A stretch of DNA of 64,000 nucleotides from Flavobacteriales bacterium UBA7468 (GCA_002478565.1 DLPC01000023.1:161981-225980), one strand, 5' to 3'; shown: positions 53,880 to 62,762, numbered from the stretch's first letter. The notes: generated by a model not told the origin, from the sequence alone. A program made the numbers and translations.

Positions 53880-54989
53880 ATGGCCCAATCTGGTTATATT
53901 TTCACCCCTTATACCGATCCTGATCAGACGCCTTTTGAACGTTTATTCGATATCTTTAGCGAATTAATTACCCACACCTCAGGTGACGTCGATGAAGCAC
54001 TTGATTGGTTGGCAATTTTAGATAAAGAATACAATTTAACAACCCCAGAATACACCCTCGACGATTTCATTGAAGACCTCAAAAAGAAAGGGTATCTCAG
54101 GGAAGAAATCTTGCCTGATGGCAACGAAGCACTCTCTATTACTGCAAAAACAGAACGAGCGCTACGCAAAAATGCGATGGCACAAATATTTGGCAATATT
54201 CGCAAAAGTGGCAGGGGTAATCACAGCACAAAAAAGAGTGGGCAAGGTGAGGAGTTAACTGGTGATTTTCGTGATTTTCAGTTTGGTGATACCTTTGAAA
54301 ACATTGCACTCACAGAGAGTCTTAAAAATGCACAAATCAACAATGGTGTCGCTGATTTTCAACTTCACGAGAAAGACCTGGTCGTACAGGATACACATCA
54401 TCAATCTCAAATGAGTACAGTCCTCATGATTGACATCAGTCATAGCATGATTTTATACGGTGAAGACCGCATTACACCAGCAAAAAAAGTAGCGATGGCT
54501 TTGGCAGAATTTATTACAAGTACTTATCCGAAAGATACCATTGACATCATTGTTTTTGGCAATGATGCTTGGCCTATTCAAATCAAAGATCTTCCGTATC
54601 TAAATGTAGGGCCTTATCATACCAATACGGTTGCAGGTTTAGAATTGGCGATGGATATCCTGAGAAGAAAACGCAATACCAACAAGCAGATTTTAATGAT
54701 TACCGACGGAAAGCCGAGTTGTTTGCGCTTGCCCGATGGCCAATACTACAAAAATAGCAATGGCCTGGATCAATACATTGTTGAAAAATGTTACACTGTC
54801 GCGGCTCAAGCGCGCAAACTACATATCCCAATCACCACTTTTATGATTGCACAAGATCCATATCTTCAGGCATTTGTAGACGAATTCACGAAGTCCAATA
54901 ACGGAAAAGCATTTTTTACCGGGCTGCAAGGTCTTGGTGAAATGATTTTTCACGATTATCAAACCAACAGAAAAAAAAGACTCAATTAA
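53880..54989 (+). CDS. VWA-domain protein, chelatase-like
   Basis: 369 residues. N-terminal helical part (about 1-120), then a VWA domain with MIDAS sequence LMIDISHSM (DxSxS, about 182-190), a Thr in NTVAG and ITDGKPS (about 270-276). Such VWA proteins pair with AAA+ ATPases of the MoxR/ChlI type; the next gene, three bases away, is one. The pair may insert metal into, or remodel, an unknown target. Confidence 0.82.
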   Translation: MAQSGYIFTPYTDPDQTPFERLFDIFSELITHTSGDVDEALDWLAILDKEYNLTTPEYTLDDFIEDLKKKGYLREEILPDGNEALSITAKTERALRKNAMAQIFGNIRKSGRGNHSTKKSGQGEELTGDFRDFQFGDTFENIALTESLKNAQINNGVADFQLHEKDLVVQDTHHQSQMSTVLMIDISHSMILYGEDRITPAKKVAMALAEFITSTYPKDTIDIIVFGNDAWPIQIKDLPYLNVGPYHTNTVAGLELAMDILRRKRNTNKQILMITDGKPSCLRLPDGQYYKNSNGLDQYIVEKCYTVAAQARKLHIPITTFMIAQDPYLQAFVDEFTKSNNGKAFFTGLQGLGEMIFHDYQTNRKKRLN

Positions 54990-54992
54990 GTT

Positions 54993-56453
54993 ATGCATAC
55001 AACGATTCTAACACTTGGCGCTTTAAAAGAGGCCGGTTATATTTCAAAAGATATCAAAACTGAATTACGAGACAACCTCATTGCTGCACTACAATCTAAG
55101 CGCACCATTTTTCCGCAAATGCACGGCTATCAAGATACCGTCATTCCGCAATTAGAGCGAGCCATTTTATCCAAACACAATATCAATTTATTGGGCTTAA
55201 GAGGGCAGGGTAAAACGCGCATTGCCAGGCTGATGCTTCATTTACTTGACGAATTCATCCCGGTGGTTGCGGGCAGTGAAATCAATGATGATCCGTTGGC
55301 ACCACTGAGCCCTTATGCCAAGGAGCTGATCGCTGAAAAAGGTGATCAAACACCCATTACTTGGCTACATCGATCTGAAAGATTTTTTGAAAAATTAGCT
55401 ACTCCAGATGTAACCGTCGCAGACTTAATTGGCGATATTGACCCTATCAAAGCAGCGACCTTAAAACTGAGTTACGCCGATCAACGGGTCTTGCATTATG
55501 GCATGATACCCAGAGCCCATCGTTGTATTTTTGTCATCAATGAATTGCCTGACCTGCAAGCGCGTATTCAAGTGGCGCTATTCAATATTCTCGAGGAGGG
55601 AGACCTTCAAATCCGTGGTTTTAAGTTACGATTGCCTTTAGATCTTCAATTTGTTTTTACAGCCAATCCAGAAGATTATACCAATCGCGGGAGCATTATT
55701 ACTCCGCTCAAAGACCGCATTGGTTCGCAAATTTTAACGCACTACGCTGCTGATATCAAAACAGCCAAAAAGATCACGCATCAAGAAGCTGAAAAACTTG
55801 AAGATCGCGCTTGCACCGTGCATGTTCCAGAACTGGCCAAAGATATCCTAGAGCAAATCGCTTTTGAAGCCAGACAAAGCCCATACGTGGATCACAAAAG
55901 TGGCGTCAGTGCCCGCATGAGCATCACGGCGTTTGAAAATTTGGTCAGTACAGCAGAGCGCAGGGCAATCTTGAACCAAGAAACTACCACGGCTGTCAGA
56001 TTCAGCGATTTAATGGGGATGTTGCCATCTATTACCGGAAAAATTGAATTAGTTTATGAAGGAGAGCAGGAAGGAGCTGCATTTGTCGCGAATCATTTGA
56101 TTTGCGAAGCCACTAAAACACTTTTTGAATCCTATTTTCCTAAAATTGAAAAACTCAAAAAACAAGATCAACAAACGCCGTATGATGCTATCTTGGCTTG
56201 GTTCAATGAGCAAAGATCATTCGAGTTAGCCGATGAATCGAGTAATGAAACTTATAATGCTTTGCTTCTGAACATTAGCCCCTTGAAAGCCTTTATTCAA
56301 ACATACCAGCCAAATATTATTACCGAAGATTTGCCGTTTATAATGGAGTTTGTATTGTGGGCATTAGTAGAGTTCAAGCAACTGTCTAAAAGTAAAACAG
56401 CGGAAGGTATGTCTTTCAATGACCTCTACAACAAATTGCTCAGCGGACTTTAA
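54993..56453 (+). CDS. MoxR/ChlI-like AAA+ ATPase
   Basis: 486 residues. Walker A GLRGQGKTR (68-76), sensor-1 region VFTANPEDYTNRGSI and arginine-finger-like LKDRIGSQI are visible. The Walker B strand reads IFVINELPDL, where the usual D of DE is N, leaving one acidic residue. The C-terminal part (about 330-486) is helical and unlike ChlI. Probably forms a hexamer with the VWA protein encoded just before it. The Asn may slow ATP hydrolysis or mark a family trait. Confidence 0.8.
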   Translation: MHTTILTLGALKEAGYISKDIKTELRDNLIAALQSKRTIFPQMHGYQDTVIPQLERAILSKHNINLLGLRGQGKTRIARLMLHLLDEFIPVVAGSEINDDPLAPLSPYAKELIAEKGDQTPITWLHRSERFFEKLATPDVTVADLIGDIDPIKAATLKLSYADQRVLHYGMIPRAHRCIFVINELPDLQARIQVALFNILEEGDLQIRGFKLRLPLDLQFVFTANPEDYTNRGSIITPLKDRIGSQILTHYAADIKTAKKITHQEAEKLEDRACTVHVPELAKDILEQIAFEARQSPYVDHKSGVSARMSITAFENLVSTAERRAILNQETTTAVRFSDLMGMLPSITGKIELVYEGEQEGAAFVANHLICEATKTLFESYFPKIEKLKKQDQQTPYDAILAWFNEQRSFELADESSNETYNALLLNISPLKAFIQTYQPNIITEDLPFIMEFVLWALVEFKQLSKSKTAEGMSFNDLYNKLLSGL

Positions 56454-57776
56454 TTATTTGCGTTTCTTCTTAGGCTTGCCGTATTTCTCTTGCATAGCCT
56501 TTTTGTGATTGTAACGCACATTTACCTTCTTGTTCTTTGCTTTTTTCTCATGGAAAGAAGCACCCACGTTTTCACGTTTCGGAAGCTTCAACATTTTTCC
56601 AGGTACTTCTAATTTTGGTTTTTCAAATTCCAAAAGTTCTTCTGTCAGGGTAAGCTCTGAAGGGAGTGCTTGGTAATTGAGCTGTTTTTGCATCAACGCT
56701 TCAATAGCGTTCACTAACTCGGCATCTTTTGGGCTTACAAAAGTGATGGCTTTCCCGTTTTTATCGGCACGCCCGGTTCTTCCGATGCGGTGAATATAAT
56801 TTTCAGCATTTTCTGGAAGGTCAAAATTAATGACACATGCAACGTCGGTAACGTCAATACCCCTGGCAATTAAGTCTGTAGCAATAAGGATGCTCACGAT
56901 TCCTTCTTGGAAATCTTGAACCGTCTTAAAACGATAATTTTGAGCTTTATTCGAGTGAATTACACCCAGAGCACCCTCGTGTTGTTCTTGTAGGTGCTCA
57001 AAGAGTCGATCGGCTAACGCTCTAGATGCAACAAAAATGAGTAGTTTCTCTGTAGGGTCGCTGGCTGCAATCAAATAGTTGAGCAAAGACACTTTGGACA
57101 AGAAATTAGGCACGTTATATGCCGCTTGATCGATTTTCTCTAGAGGAGACCCCGCACGTGCCGCTTCAACTTTTATGGGATCAATTAAATAGTTTGCTAA
57201 AAAATCTTCAACTTCTTCAGACAAAGTTGCCGAAAAAACAAGGTGTTGTTTTTTTACCGGAAGAAATTCAAAGATACGCAGTAATTGGGGTCTGAACCCA
57301 AGGCTAAGCGTTTCGTCAACTTCATCAATGACCACTTTTTTAATGTGTTTCAATTGTAAAGAGCCACTTGCTGCCAAATCTAAAATTCTACCTGGTGTAC
57401 CCACCAAAATGTCAAGCCCTTGCAAGACCATTGCAGCTTGTGTATTCATATTAGCGCCACCATAAACACCTCCAACTGCAATATTCATGTAGGGCGTTAA
57501 TTTTTCTATCTCACTTACCACCTGTACTACCAATTCTCTGGTAGGGACAATGATTAAAATTTGTGGATGCGGCTCTTTTGAAAACTTCCACATACACAGG
57601 CAAGGCAATAGGTAGGCCAGGGTTTTACCTGTACCAGTTTGTGCAATCCCAATTGTATCCCTTCCAGACATCATGACATTGAAACCAGCAGCCTGAATGG
57701 TGGTGGGTGTATGGTAGCCAAGCTCATCCAAAGCAGTCCAGAGTGGTTTTTTCAAATTCAAGTCACGAAAAGTCAT
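56454..57776 (-). CDS. DEAD-box RNA helicase (DEVD variant)
   Basis: 440 residues. Q motif and motif I AQTGTGKT (about 44-51), motif II VIDEVDE with DEVD instead of DEAD, motif III SAT, motif V ARGIDVTDV and motif VI HRIGRTGR are intact. A basic tail (KKAKNKKVNVRYNHKKAMQEKYGKP) ends the protein. Role in ribosome assembly or cold RNA unfolding is likely. The DEVD form occurs in several Flavobacteria as I recall. Ends exactly next to the AAA+ gene. Confidence 0.92.
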   Translation of the reverse strand: MTFRDLNLKKPLWTALDELGYHTPTTIQAAGFNVMMSGRDTIGIAQTGTGKTLAYLLPCLCMWKFSKEPHPQILIIVPTRELVVQVVSEIEKLTPYMNIAVGGVYGGANMNTQAAMVLQGLDILVGTPGRILDLAASGSLQLKHIKKVVIDEVDETLSLGFRPQLLRIFEFLPVKKQHLVFSATLSEEVEDFLANYLIDPIKVEAARAGSPLEKIDQAAYNVPNFLSKVSLLNYLIAASDPTEKLLIFVASRALADRLFEHLQEQHEGALGVIHSNKAQNYRFKTVQDFQEGIVSILIATDLIARGIDVTDVACVINFDLPENAENYIHRIGRTGRADKNGKAITFVSPKDAELVNAIEALMQKQLNYQALPSELTLTEELLEFEKPKLEVPGKMLKLPKRENVGASFHEKKAKNKKVNVRYNHKKAMQEKYGKPKKKRK

Positions 57777-57792
57777 GGGCAGTAATTTGCTG

Positions 57793-57800
57793 CAAAGCTA
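57793..57800 (-). promoter_or_regulatory. -7 promoter element of the DEAD-box helicase gene
   Basis: Minus strand TAGCTTTG followed by C, exact TAnnTTTG match, 16 bases before the ATG at 57776. Confidence 0.6.
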
Positions 57801-57890
57801 CGGAGATTATAAGGATTGTCGATAATGAATACTTATTGAAACAAATCAATATAAAACAATCATCTTCTTTTCAGAATTCCGAGAGAGGAT

Positions 57891-57898
57891 TATTTTTG
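57891..57898 (+). promoter_or_regulatory. -7 promoter element of queA
   Basis: TATTTTTG, exact TAnnTTTG match, 17 bases before the ATG at 57916; it covers the GTG at 57898 that would otherwise be a candidate start. Confidence 0.6.
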
Positions 57899-57915
57899 TG
57901 CCAAATTCAGCATTA

Positions 57916-59130
57916 ATGACCAACATCGACGATTTTGATTACGATTTACCCGATGCAAAAATTGCCCGTTATCCAGTAAGTCCTCGCCATAATAGTAAAT
58001 TGCTTGTATACAAGGACGGGAACATTACTGATGATCGTTATTTTCAGTTGCCTGAATATTTACCAACTGATTCTATGTTGATCATCAATAATAGCAAGGT
58101 AATTGAGGCCAGGTTGCATTTTAAAAAGTCCACAGGTGGGCAACTCGAGATTTTTTGTTTAGAGCATGGCGATAAATACCCTGACATAACATCCGCAATG
58201 CAGCAAAAAGGAAGTGTGGAATGGATTTGTCAGGTTGGTGGAGCCAAGAAATGGAAAACGGGTACTGTTGAATTGACCTTCGAGCATCAAAACAAAAGTT
58301 ATCTTTTAACGGCAACACAACTAGAACGCTTAGATGCTGGGTTTAAAATTCTTTTTCAATGGAATGCCCCAGAACTTTGTTTTGCCGAAATGCTGCACTT
58401 AGCCGGAAAAATTCCTCTGCCGCCTTATTTGAATAGAGCATCTGAAGAAAGTGACAAACAAAATTACCAAACGGTTTATGCCAAAGAAGATGGTTCAGTA
58501 GCCGCACCTACTGCAGGTTTGCACCTAACAGAAGAATTATTTGCTGCACTGCGCCAAAAGCAAATTGAAAAAGCAACACTCACCTTACATGTTGGAGCCG
58601 GGACTTTCAAACCTGTCAAAACGAAAACGGCAGAAGAGCACGACATGCATGCAGAATTTATTGAAATTCGAAAAGACTTACTTACCGTTTTATTACAGAA
58701 ACCAGATCAAACAAGAATTGCTGTCGGGACAACCTCTTTGCGTACCCTCGAAAGTTTGTATTGGATGGGTGTCAAACTCCTCGAGGACCCCAATTTAACA
58801 CTTCAACACCTACAACTCAACCAATGGGAAGCCTATTCCCTGGCACAAGATCATTCATTCACGGACTCGATCCAAGCCCTCTTAAAGCAATTTGAAAATG
58901 AACACTGCAACCAATTGCTCAGCAAAACAAGCCTCATGATCAAGCCAGGTTATCGCATCCGTAGTGTCGCAGCAATTTTAACCAACTTTCATCAGCCAAA
59001 GTCAACGCTGTTACTTTTAATTCATGCTTTTATAGGTAAAAACTGGAAGCATGTCTACGAACACGCACTCGCCAATGAGTACCGTTTCTTGAGCTATGGA
59101 GATGGGAGTTTGCTCTGGTTGAATTCGTAA
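57916..59130 (+). CDS. queA: S-adenosylmethionine:tRNA ribosyltransferase-isomerase (QueA family)
   Basis: 404 residues from ATG 57916. Adds the ribosyl group of SAM to preQ1-tRNA in queuosine synthesis. QueA signatures are clear: YDLPDAKIARYP (about residues 8-19), NNSKVIEARL (about 57-66), GKIPLPPYLNR, YAKEDGSVAAPTAGLHLT (about 194-211), THVGAGTFKPVK with LHVG and GTTSLRTLES. It is about 50 residues longer than usual QueA because of inserts; Bacteroidota often carry both a standard and a longer paralogue, so this may be the second copy. Confidence 0.85.
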   Translation: MTNIDDFDYDLPDAKIARYPVSPRHNSKLLVYKDGNITDDRYFQLPEYLPTDSMLIINNSKVIEARLHFKKSTGGQLEIFCLEHGDKYPDITSAMQQKGSVEWICQVGGAKKWKTGTVELTFEHQNKSYLLTATQLERLDAGFKILFQWNAPELCFAEMLHLAGKIPLPPYLNRASEESDKQNYQTVYAKEDGSVAAPTAGLHLTEELFAALRQKQIEKATLTLHVGAGTFKPVKTKTAEEHDMHAEFIEIRKDLLTVLLQKPDQTRIAVGTTSLRTLESLYWMGVKLLEDPNLTLQHLQLNQWEAYSLAQDHSFTDSIQALLKQFENEHCNQLLSKTSLMIKPGYRIRSVAAILTNFHQPKSTLLLLIHAFIGKNWKHVYEHALANEYRFLSYGDGSLLWLNS

Positions 59131-59253
59131 TGAAGAAAAGCATTTCGGTAGGTTTTCATTCGGTTATTATTCAACTCTATTTAAGCTACATACACCCGTT
59201 GTCCGTTGAATATCCGTTCTAGGAGGTAACATTGATCATTTAAATCAAATACC

Positions 59254-60267
59254 ATGAAACATCCTAGATTATTTTACTCGTTTATTTTTTGTTTGTTTTC
59301 ATTTTTGGGATTCTCACAGAATTTAGTCTCGACAACACCTACTGATTGGTTCAGTTGTACCGGAACTGCAACCTTGGATGCAACCAATGTAGACACGATG
59401 TCAATTATATGGCAAGAAATCGCAACACTTCCCTCCGTAATCCCGTCAGGTTTTGCTACGGCTACTGACCTATGCGAAGGATCCTACATGGTTACATTCA
59501 GTTTGAATGGAATTACAACAACCGAAAACTTTAACATTACTACACCACTGTGTATAATCAATGCGAGCATTTCGGGTTCATACCCATCAGATTCAGTAAC
59601 TTGTGATGGATCAGCGCAAGTAATTCCCTTAGATGGGACAGCACCTTTTACTTATAATTGGATTGGAACTACTTCAGGCGCCACAACTCCTACAGTCAGT
59701 AATTTGTGTCCTGGAAGCTATTGCTGCTTGATAATGGATGCCAATATGTGCCACTCTGATATACTATGTATTGATTTATTGAATCAGACGCCGAATGGTG
59801 ATACGCTCTTTATAAACGGAGGCTCAAGTTGTTTACCCGCATTGAGTTCTTTAGTAGTGAGTTTAGAAGATTGCTCGCTCGATTATAACGCGGTTGATAC
59901 TGCTTACGTCACAAATATCACGCTTCCGTCAAATCCGTTGGATAGTACCCTGTGCACTTGGAGTGTTGTTGATACTTTAGGGTATATTTATAATTATTCG
60001 GTTTACTACACTTATGTTAATTCAGCTTGTTATGAACTAGAGTTACAATTGTATTGCTATCAGAAATCTTCAAACATTAAAACATTGATCTTAACTCAAG
60101 GGATGTATTTAGATTATACCGGTATTGACGAACTTCCAGAACATCAGAAACAGTTATCATATGTTGTTGATTTGATGGGCCGAGTGACTACAATTAAACC
60201 AAATGAGCTCATGTTTTTCGTCTACGATGATGGAAGTATAGAAAAAGTTTTCATCTGTCATGAATGA
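59254..60267 (+). CDS. Secreted cysteine-rich protein with worn T9SS-type C-terminal domain
   Basis: 337 residues. Signal peptide ends at GFSQ. The middle has short SprB-like beta repeats, about 100-125 and 130-160 (CDGSAQV...PFTYNW, LCPGSYCC..MDANMC), and many Cys. The last 35 residues (VVDLMGRVTT then ELMFFVYDDGSIEKVFI) follow the pattern of type-A T9SS tails (DLMGR.....G.Y...) but lack the G-x-Y/F core, so export by T9SS is unsure. First gene of the AT-richer right-hand region; no partner is seen. An aggaggt lies 24 bases before the ATG, too far for normal use. Confidence 0.65.
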   Translation: MKHPRLFYSFIFCLFSFLGFSQNLVSTTPTDWFSCTGTATLDATNVDTMSIIWQEIATLPSVIPSGFATATDLCEGSYMVTFSLNGITTTENFNITTPLCIINASISGSYPSDSVTCDGSAQVIPLDGTAPFTYNWIGTTSGATTPTVSNLCPGSYCCLIMDANMCHSDILCIDLLNQTPNGDTLFINGGSSCLPALSSLVVSLEDCSLDYNAVDTAYVTNITLPSNPLDSTLCTWSVVDTLGYIYNYSVYYTYVNSACYELELQLYCYQKSSNIKTLILTQGMYLDYTGIDELPEHQKQLSYVVDLMGRVTTIKPNELMFFVYDDGSIEKVFICHE

Positions 60268-60297
60268 AAATATATCGAATCGTGACACCATTTGAAA

Positions 60298-60329
60298 CAA
60301 AAAACCCGGCACTTACGTGCCGGGTTTTT
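60298..60329 (+). terminator. Rho-independent terminator after the secreted cysteine-rich gene
   Basis: Stem cccggcac (60305-60312) and gtgccggg (60317-60324), loop ttac, flanked by A-run and TTTTT. Repeat A begins five bases after the T-run. Confidence 0.92.
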
Positions 60330-60333
60330 GCTT

Positions 60334-60383
60334 GTGACCCAAGGGGTCGATAAATCTAACTTTTATTGGGATTTGGAGGGGGT
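60334..60383 (+). repeat. Repeat A: 50-bp element, left copy
   Basis: Starts gtgaccc, contains gacccaaggggtc (hairpin), then atctaactttta, ends tggagggggt. Matches repeat B (61856-61905) at 41 of 50 positions, same strand, and like B directly follows a terminator T-run. Confidence 0.8.
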
Positions 60384-60449
60384 TATAGAATTCACCAAGA
60401 ACTCATCAACGAACTTTCACCATTCTTTACCTTCAAATACGGATTAAAA

Positions 60450-60546
60450 GGTAAAATATCTAAATTTTACCGTTTGTTCTAATTTGAAATAATATTTTAC
60501 CGTCAAAAAAGAATCATACTGTATATTTTTAAATTTTTACCGTTTG
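60450..60546 (+). promoter_or_regulatory. Iterated TTTTACCGT motif upstream of fic
   Basis: TTTTACCGTTTG at 60465-60476 and 60535-60546, TTTTACCGT at 60495-60503; spacing 30 and 40 bases. GGTAAAAT (60450-60457) is the inverted form and pairs with ATTTTACC (60464-60471). A weak -7-like TATATTTA lies at 60561-60568. Confidence 0.65.
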
Positions 60547-60582
60547 CTAATTTAATGTAGTATATTTACAAAAAAGATAGTT

Positions 60583-61710
60583 ATGTCCGAGTTACTTTAT
60601 CAGATAAATCCAGACCGCAATAAACCTTGGAATGATTTACCAGAATTACCAATCCGAAATGAATTGATTGATTCAATTCCTATATTAAAAAAACTTGGAG
60701 ATGCGAAAGCAGCGTTAGCGAAACTTCAAGGCAGAAGTGTTGTTATTCCTAATCAAGGGATGCTGATAAATTCAATTTGTTTACAAGAGGCAAAAATCTC
60801 ATCTGAGATTGAAAATATTTTCACAACAGATGACGAACTTTATAAGGCATTTAGTGATGGACAAAGTGAAGCAAATGGTGCCTCAAAGGAAGTGTTGAGA
60901 TATCGAGAAGCGCTTTGGTCAGGGTACAATTATTTTTCGAAAACACAGCAATTCAATCAAGATTATTTCCTTCAAATTTTTCAAGAAATAAAACAAACAA
61001 AAGATAAAATAAGGCCTCCCTTTCTTGAAACGTCTATAAAACAAGGTGGCACTGGACCAAATGCGGGCAAAGTAATTTACACGCCGCCTCGAGGTGCGGG
61101 TGTGATCGAAAAGAAATTATCAAACTTGATAGATTTTTTAAATGATGACCAATCATATAACATGGATTACCTCATTAAAATGGCAATCGCACATTTTCAA
61201 TTTGAAGCAATTCACCCCTTTCGTGATGGTAATGGCAGAACAGGCAGAGTTTTCAACATCCATTATTTGACAGCTAAAGGATTATTAGATTTTCCAATTC
61301 TATTTTTAAGCCGATATATTCTCGATAACAAAACCGATTATTACGCCGGACTTCAAGGAGTTTCACAAAGAGGAAACTGGGAAGAATGGATTCTATTTAT
61401 GCTTAATGCAGTTGAACATACTTCAAAGATTACGTATCATAAAATAAACGAGATCATTTCGGTTAAAGACGCAATATTAGACTACATTAAAAAGAAAGGT
61501 AAATTTCTTAATCCCAATGAATTGATAGAGTTCATATTTAATCAACCTTATACAAAAGTTAACCAACTGGTTGAGCACAGCATATATGCTGAAAAAACAG
61601 CAAGGAAATACCTTAATGAGCTTTGCTCCATGGGCGTTCTAGAGAAAAAAACAATTGAGGGAAAACATTATTATCTTAACCTTGAATTATATAGGATTCT
61701 ATCAGAATAA
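60583..61710 (+). CDS. Class II Fic-domain AMP transferase with winged-helix tail
   Basis: 375 residues. Fic_N domain (about 20-95) carries the inhibitory motif SSEIEN (73-78, S-x3-E-N), which blocks the active site in class II Fic proteins. The catalytic motif HPFRDGNGRTGR (211-222) is complete, with flap segment TPPRGAGVIEKKL (168-179). A helical region follows and the C-terminal 60-70 residues form a winged helix (EHSIYAEKTARKYLNELCSMGVLEKK). Such enzymes AMPylate targets, often topoisomerases or themselves. No Phd/Fic antitoxin gene precedes it, in line with built-in inhibition. The region is AT-rich and flanked by 50-bp repeats, as for a mobile cargo gene. Confidence 0.92.
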   Translation: MSELLYQINPDRNKPWNDLPELPIRNELIDSIPILKKLGDAKAALAKLQGRSVVIPNQGMLINSICLQEAKISSEIENIFTTDDELYKAFSDGQSEANGASKEVLRYREALWSGYNYFSKTQQFNQDYFLQIFQEIKQTKDKIRPPFLETSIKQGGTGPNAGKVIYTPPRGAGVIEKKLSNLIDFLNDDQSYNMDYLIKMAIAHFQFEAIHPFRDGNGRTGRVFNIHYLTAKGLLDFPILFLSRYILDNKTDYYAGLQGVSQRGNWEEWILFMLNAVEHTSKITYHKINEIISVKDAILDYIKKKGKFLNPNELIEFIFNQPYTKVNQLVEHSIYAEKTARKYLNELCSMGVLEKKTIEGKHYYLNLELYRILSE

Positions 61711-61812
61711 CATACCTAGTTCTAACTTTTGAATTTCTCTAATAATTTAGTAAACACATGGTATAGAACTACATTTAATCAAAAGACACTCCGCTTGGGG
61801 TGTGGGTAATAA

Positions 61813-61857
61813 AAAAGTCCCAAACCTATATGGAATGGGACTTTTAGCTTTTTTTGT
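61813..61857 (+). terminator. Rho-independent terminator after fic
   Basis: Stem aaaagtccca (61813-61822) and tgggactttt (61836-61845), 13-base loop, followed by a run of T to 61855. A weaker hairpin precedes it at about 61788-61803. Confidence 0.85.
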
Positions 61858-61905
61858 GACCTCTAGGGTCGAAAAATCTAACTTTTATGAGGACCTGGAG
61901 GGGGT
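61856..61905 (+). repeat. Repeat B: 50-bp element, right copy
   Basis: Same orientation as repeat A, 41 of 50 identical, with the central block aatctaacttttat unchanged. It begins at the end of the terminator T-run, as A does. The two copies bracket the fic gene and its regulatory region. Confidence 0.8.
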
Positions 61906-61942
61906 GAAGGATATGGAATTAATTAACTCCAAAAAACAGTAA

Positions 61943-62095
61943 TCATCTCCATTCGTCTCTTAAAATTGACATCATGATTTTATCATGAAATTGACCATCT
62001 CTGAAACAAGCATTTCGCATGATGCCTTCCTTTTTGAAACCTGCATTTTCATAGGCGCGAATGCCACCATAGTTCGGTGTTGAAACTGTAAGCAT
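61943..62095 (-). pseudogene. GNAT acetyltransferase, C-terminal remnant
   Basis: The minus strand encodes 50 residues from ATG 62095 that match the end of RimJ/RimL-like GNAT enzymes: NYGGIRAYENAGFKKEG then GQFHDKIMMSILRDEWR and a stop at 61943-61945. A stop lies about ten codons upstream and the first two thirds of the family (AcCoA-binding strands) are absent, so this is a truncated remnant rather than a gene. It starts 38 bases after repeat B. Confidence 0.75.
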
Positions 62096-62534
62096 GATTT
62101 GATTTAACTTAAGATTTTAGATTCCGTTAGAAATAATCTATTTTGTAACTGTCGTTCCGATTCCTTTTCCCTATTGAGTTTTATCTCCAATTAAAGTGAA
62201 AAAATCTCCACCTCTATATGCATTTGAAATAGGCAGTTTCCAGTATGACCAATTAACACTTCAGATCGTCTTAGTAAAATTTTAGTGTAATAATTTTTTG
62301 AGTCCTTTAACAAACCTGAATACCATTCAGAAATATCTTTCACAAAAAAATATCATGAAATAAATTGATTTAGAGTTTGATAATAGCTTCATCGTTTATC
62401 TATGTATTAAATGTTGTAATGAAGTAGGGAGGAACTTTAACAAAAACTTGATTTGAAAATCTTCTATTTTATTAAATAATTGTTTTCTTTAGAACCCGAA
62501 AATTCAACTTTTGAGTATGTGCTGTTCTGTGTAG
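62096..62534. other. AT-rich stretch without recognisable genes
   Basis: No open frame with protein-like character, no RNA gene and no clear repeat was seen. It is probably the decayed edge of the GNAT insertion or the tail of the next unit. Confidence 0.5.
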
Positions 62535-62762
62535 TTATTTGCCGGAAACTTCTTTTTCTTCTAGAATTTCAGAAGCAAATTTCACTAATTCGTATCGCAC
62601 AATTATTCCATTTTCCATTAATATAGGAAAACTCTCTGGACAAGAAGAATATTGAATAGAATTATAATTTATAGAACTGGAACTTTGTTGTTCATAGTTA
62701 ATTAAATCTGTGATGCTTGTTAATTGTCCCATATGATTGTCAAAACTAGTTATTTTCTTCAT
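62535..62762 (-). CDS. Small protein of unknown function, partner of the SDH protease
   Basis: 75 residues from ATG 62762 (MKKITS); an ATG at 62777 is in frame but lies further inside the protease gene. The gene overlaps the protease stop by 17 bases. Serine-rich middle (SSSSINYNSIQYSS), then an ENGIIVRYELVKFASEILEEKE segment. No family recognised. Coupled translation with the protease suggests an inhibitor, substrate or adaptor, but this is speculation. Confidence 0.55.
   Translation of the reverse strand: MKKITSFDNHMGQLTSITDLINYEQQSSSSINYNSIQYSSCPESFPILMENGIIVRYELVKFASEILEEKEVSGK

Noticed and set aside
57898..57915. GTG start for queA at 57898
   Set aside because: The GTG overlaps an exact TAnnTTTG promoter element, so transcription would begin after it; ATG 57916 gives the standard N-terminus.
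59221..59229. A good Shine-Dalgarno-like aggaggtaa
   Set aside because: It is 24 bases from the ATG at 59254; the only closer start (TTG at 59233) runs into a stop after three codons.
60334..60383. Repeat A (and B) as a reversed tRNA 3' end
   Set aside because: The T-arm cannot be formed with a 5-bp stem and 7-base loop, and no anticodon arm or full 73-76 base fold is present. Only a weak resemblance of the gtgacc end remains.
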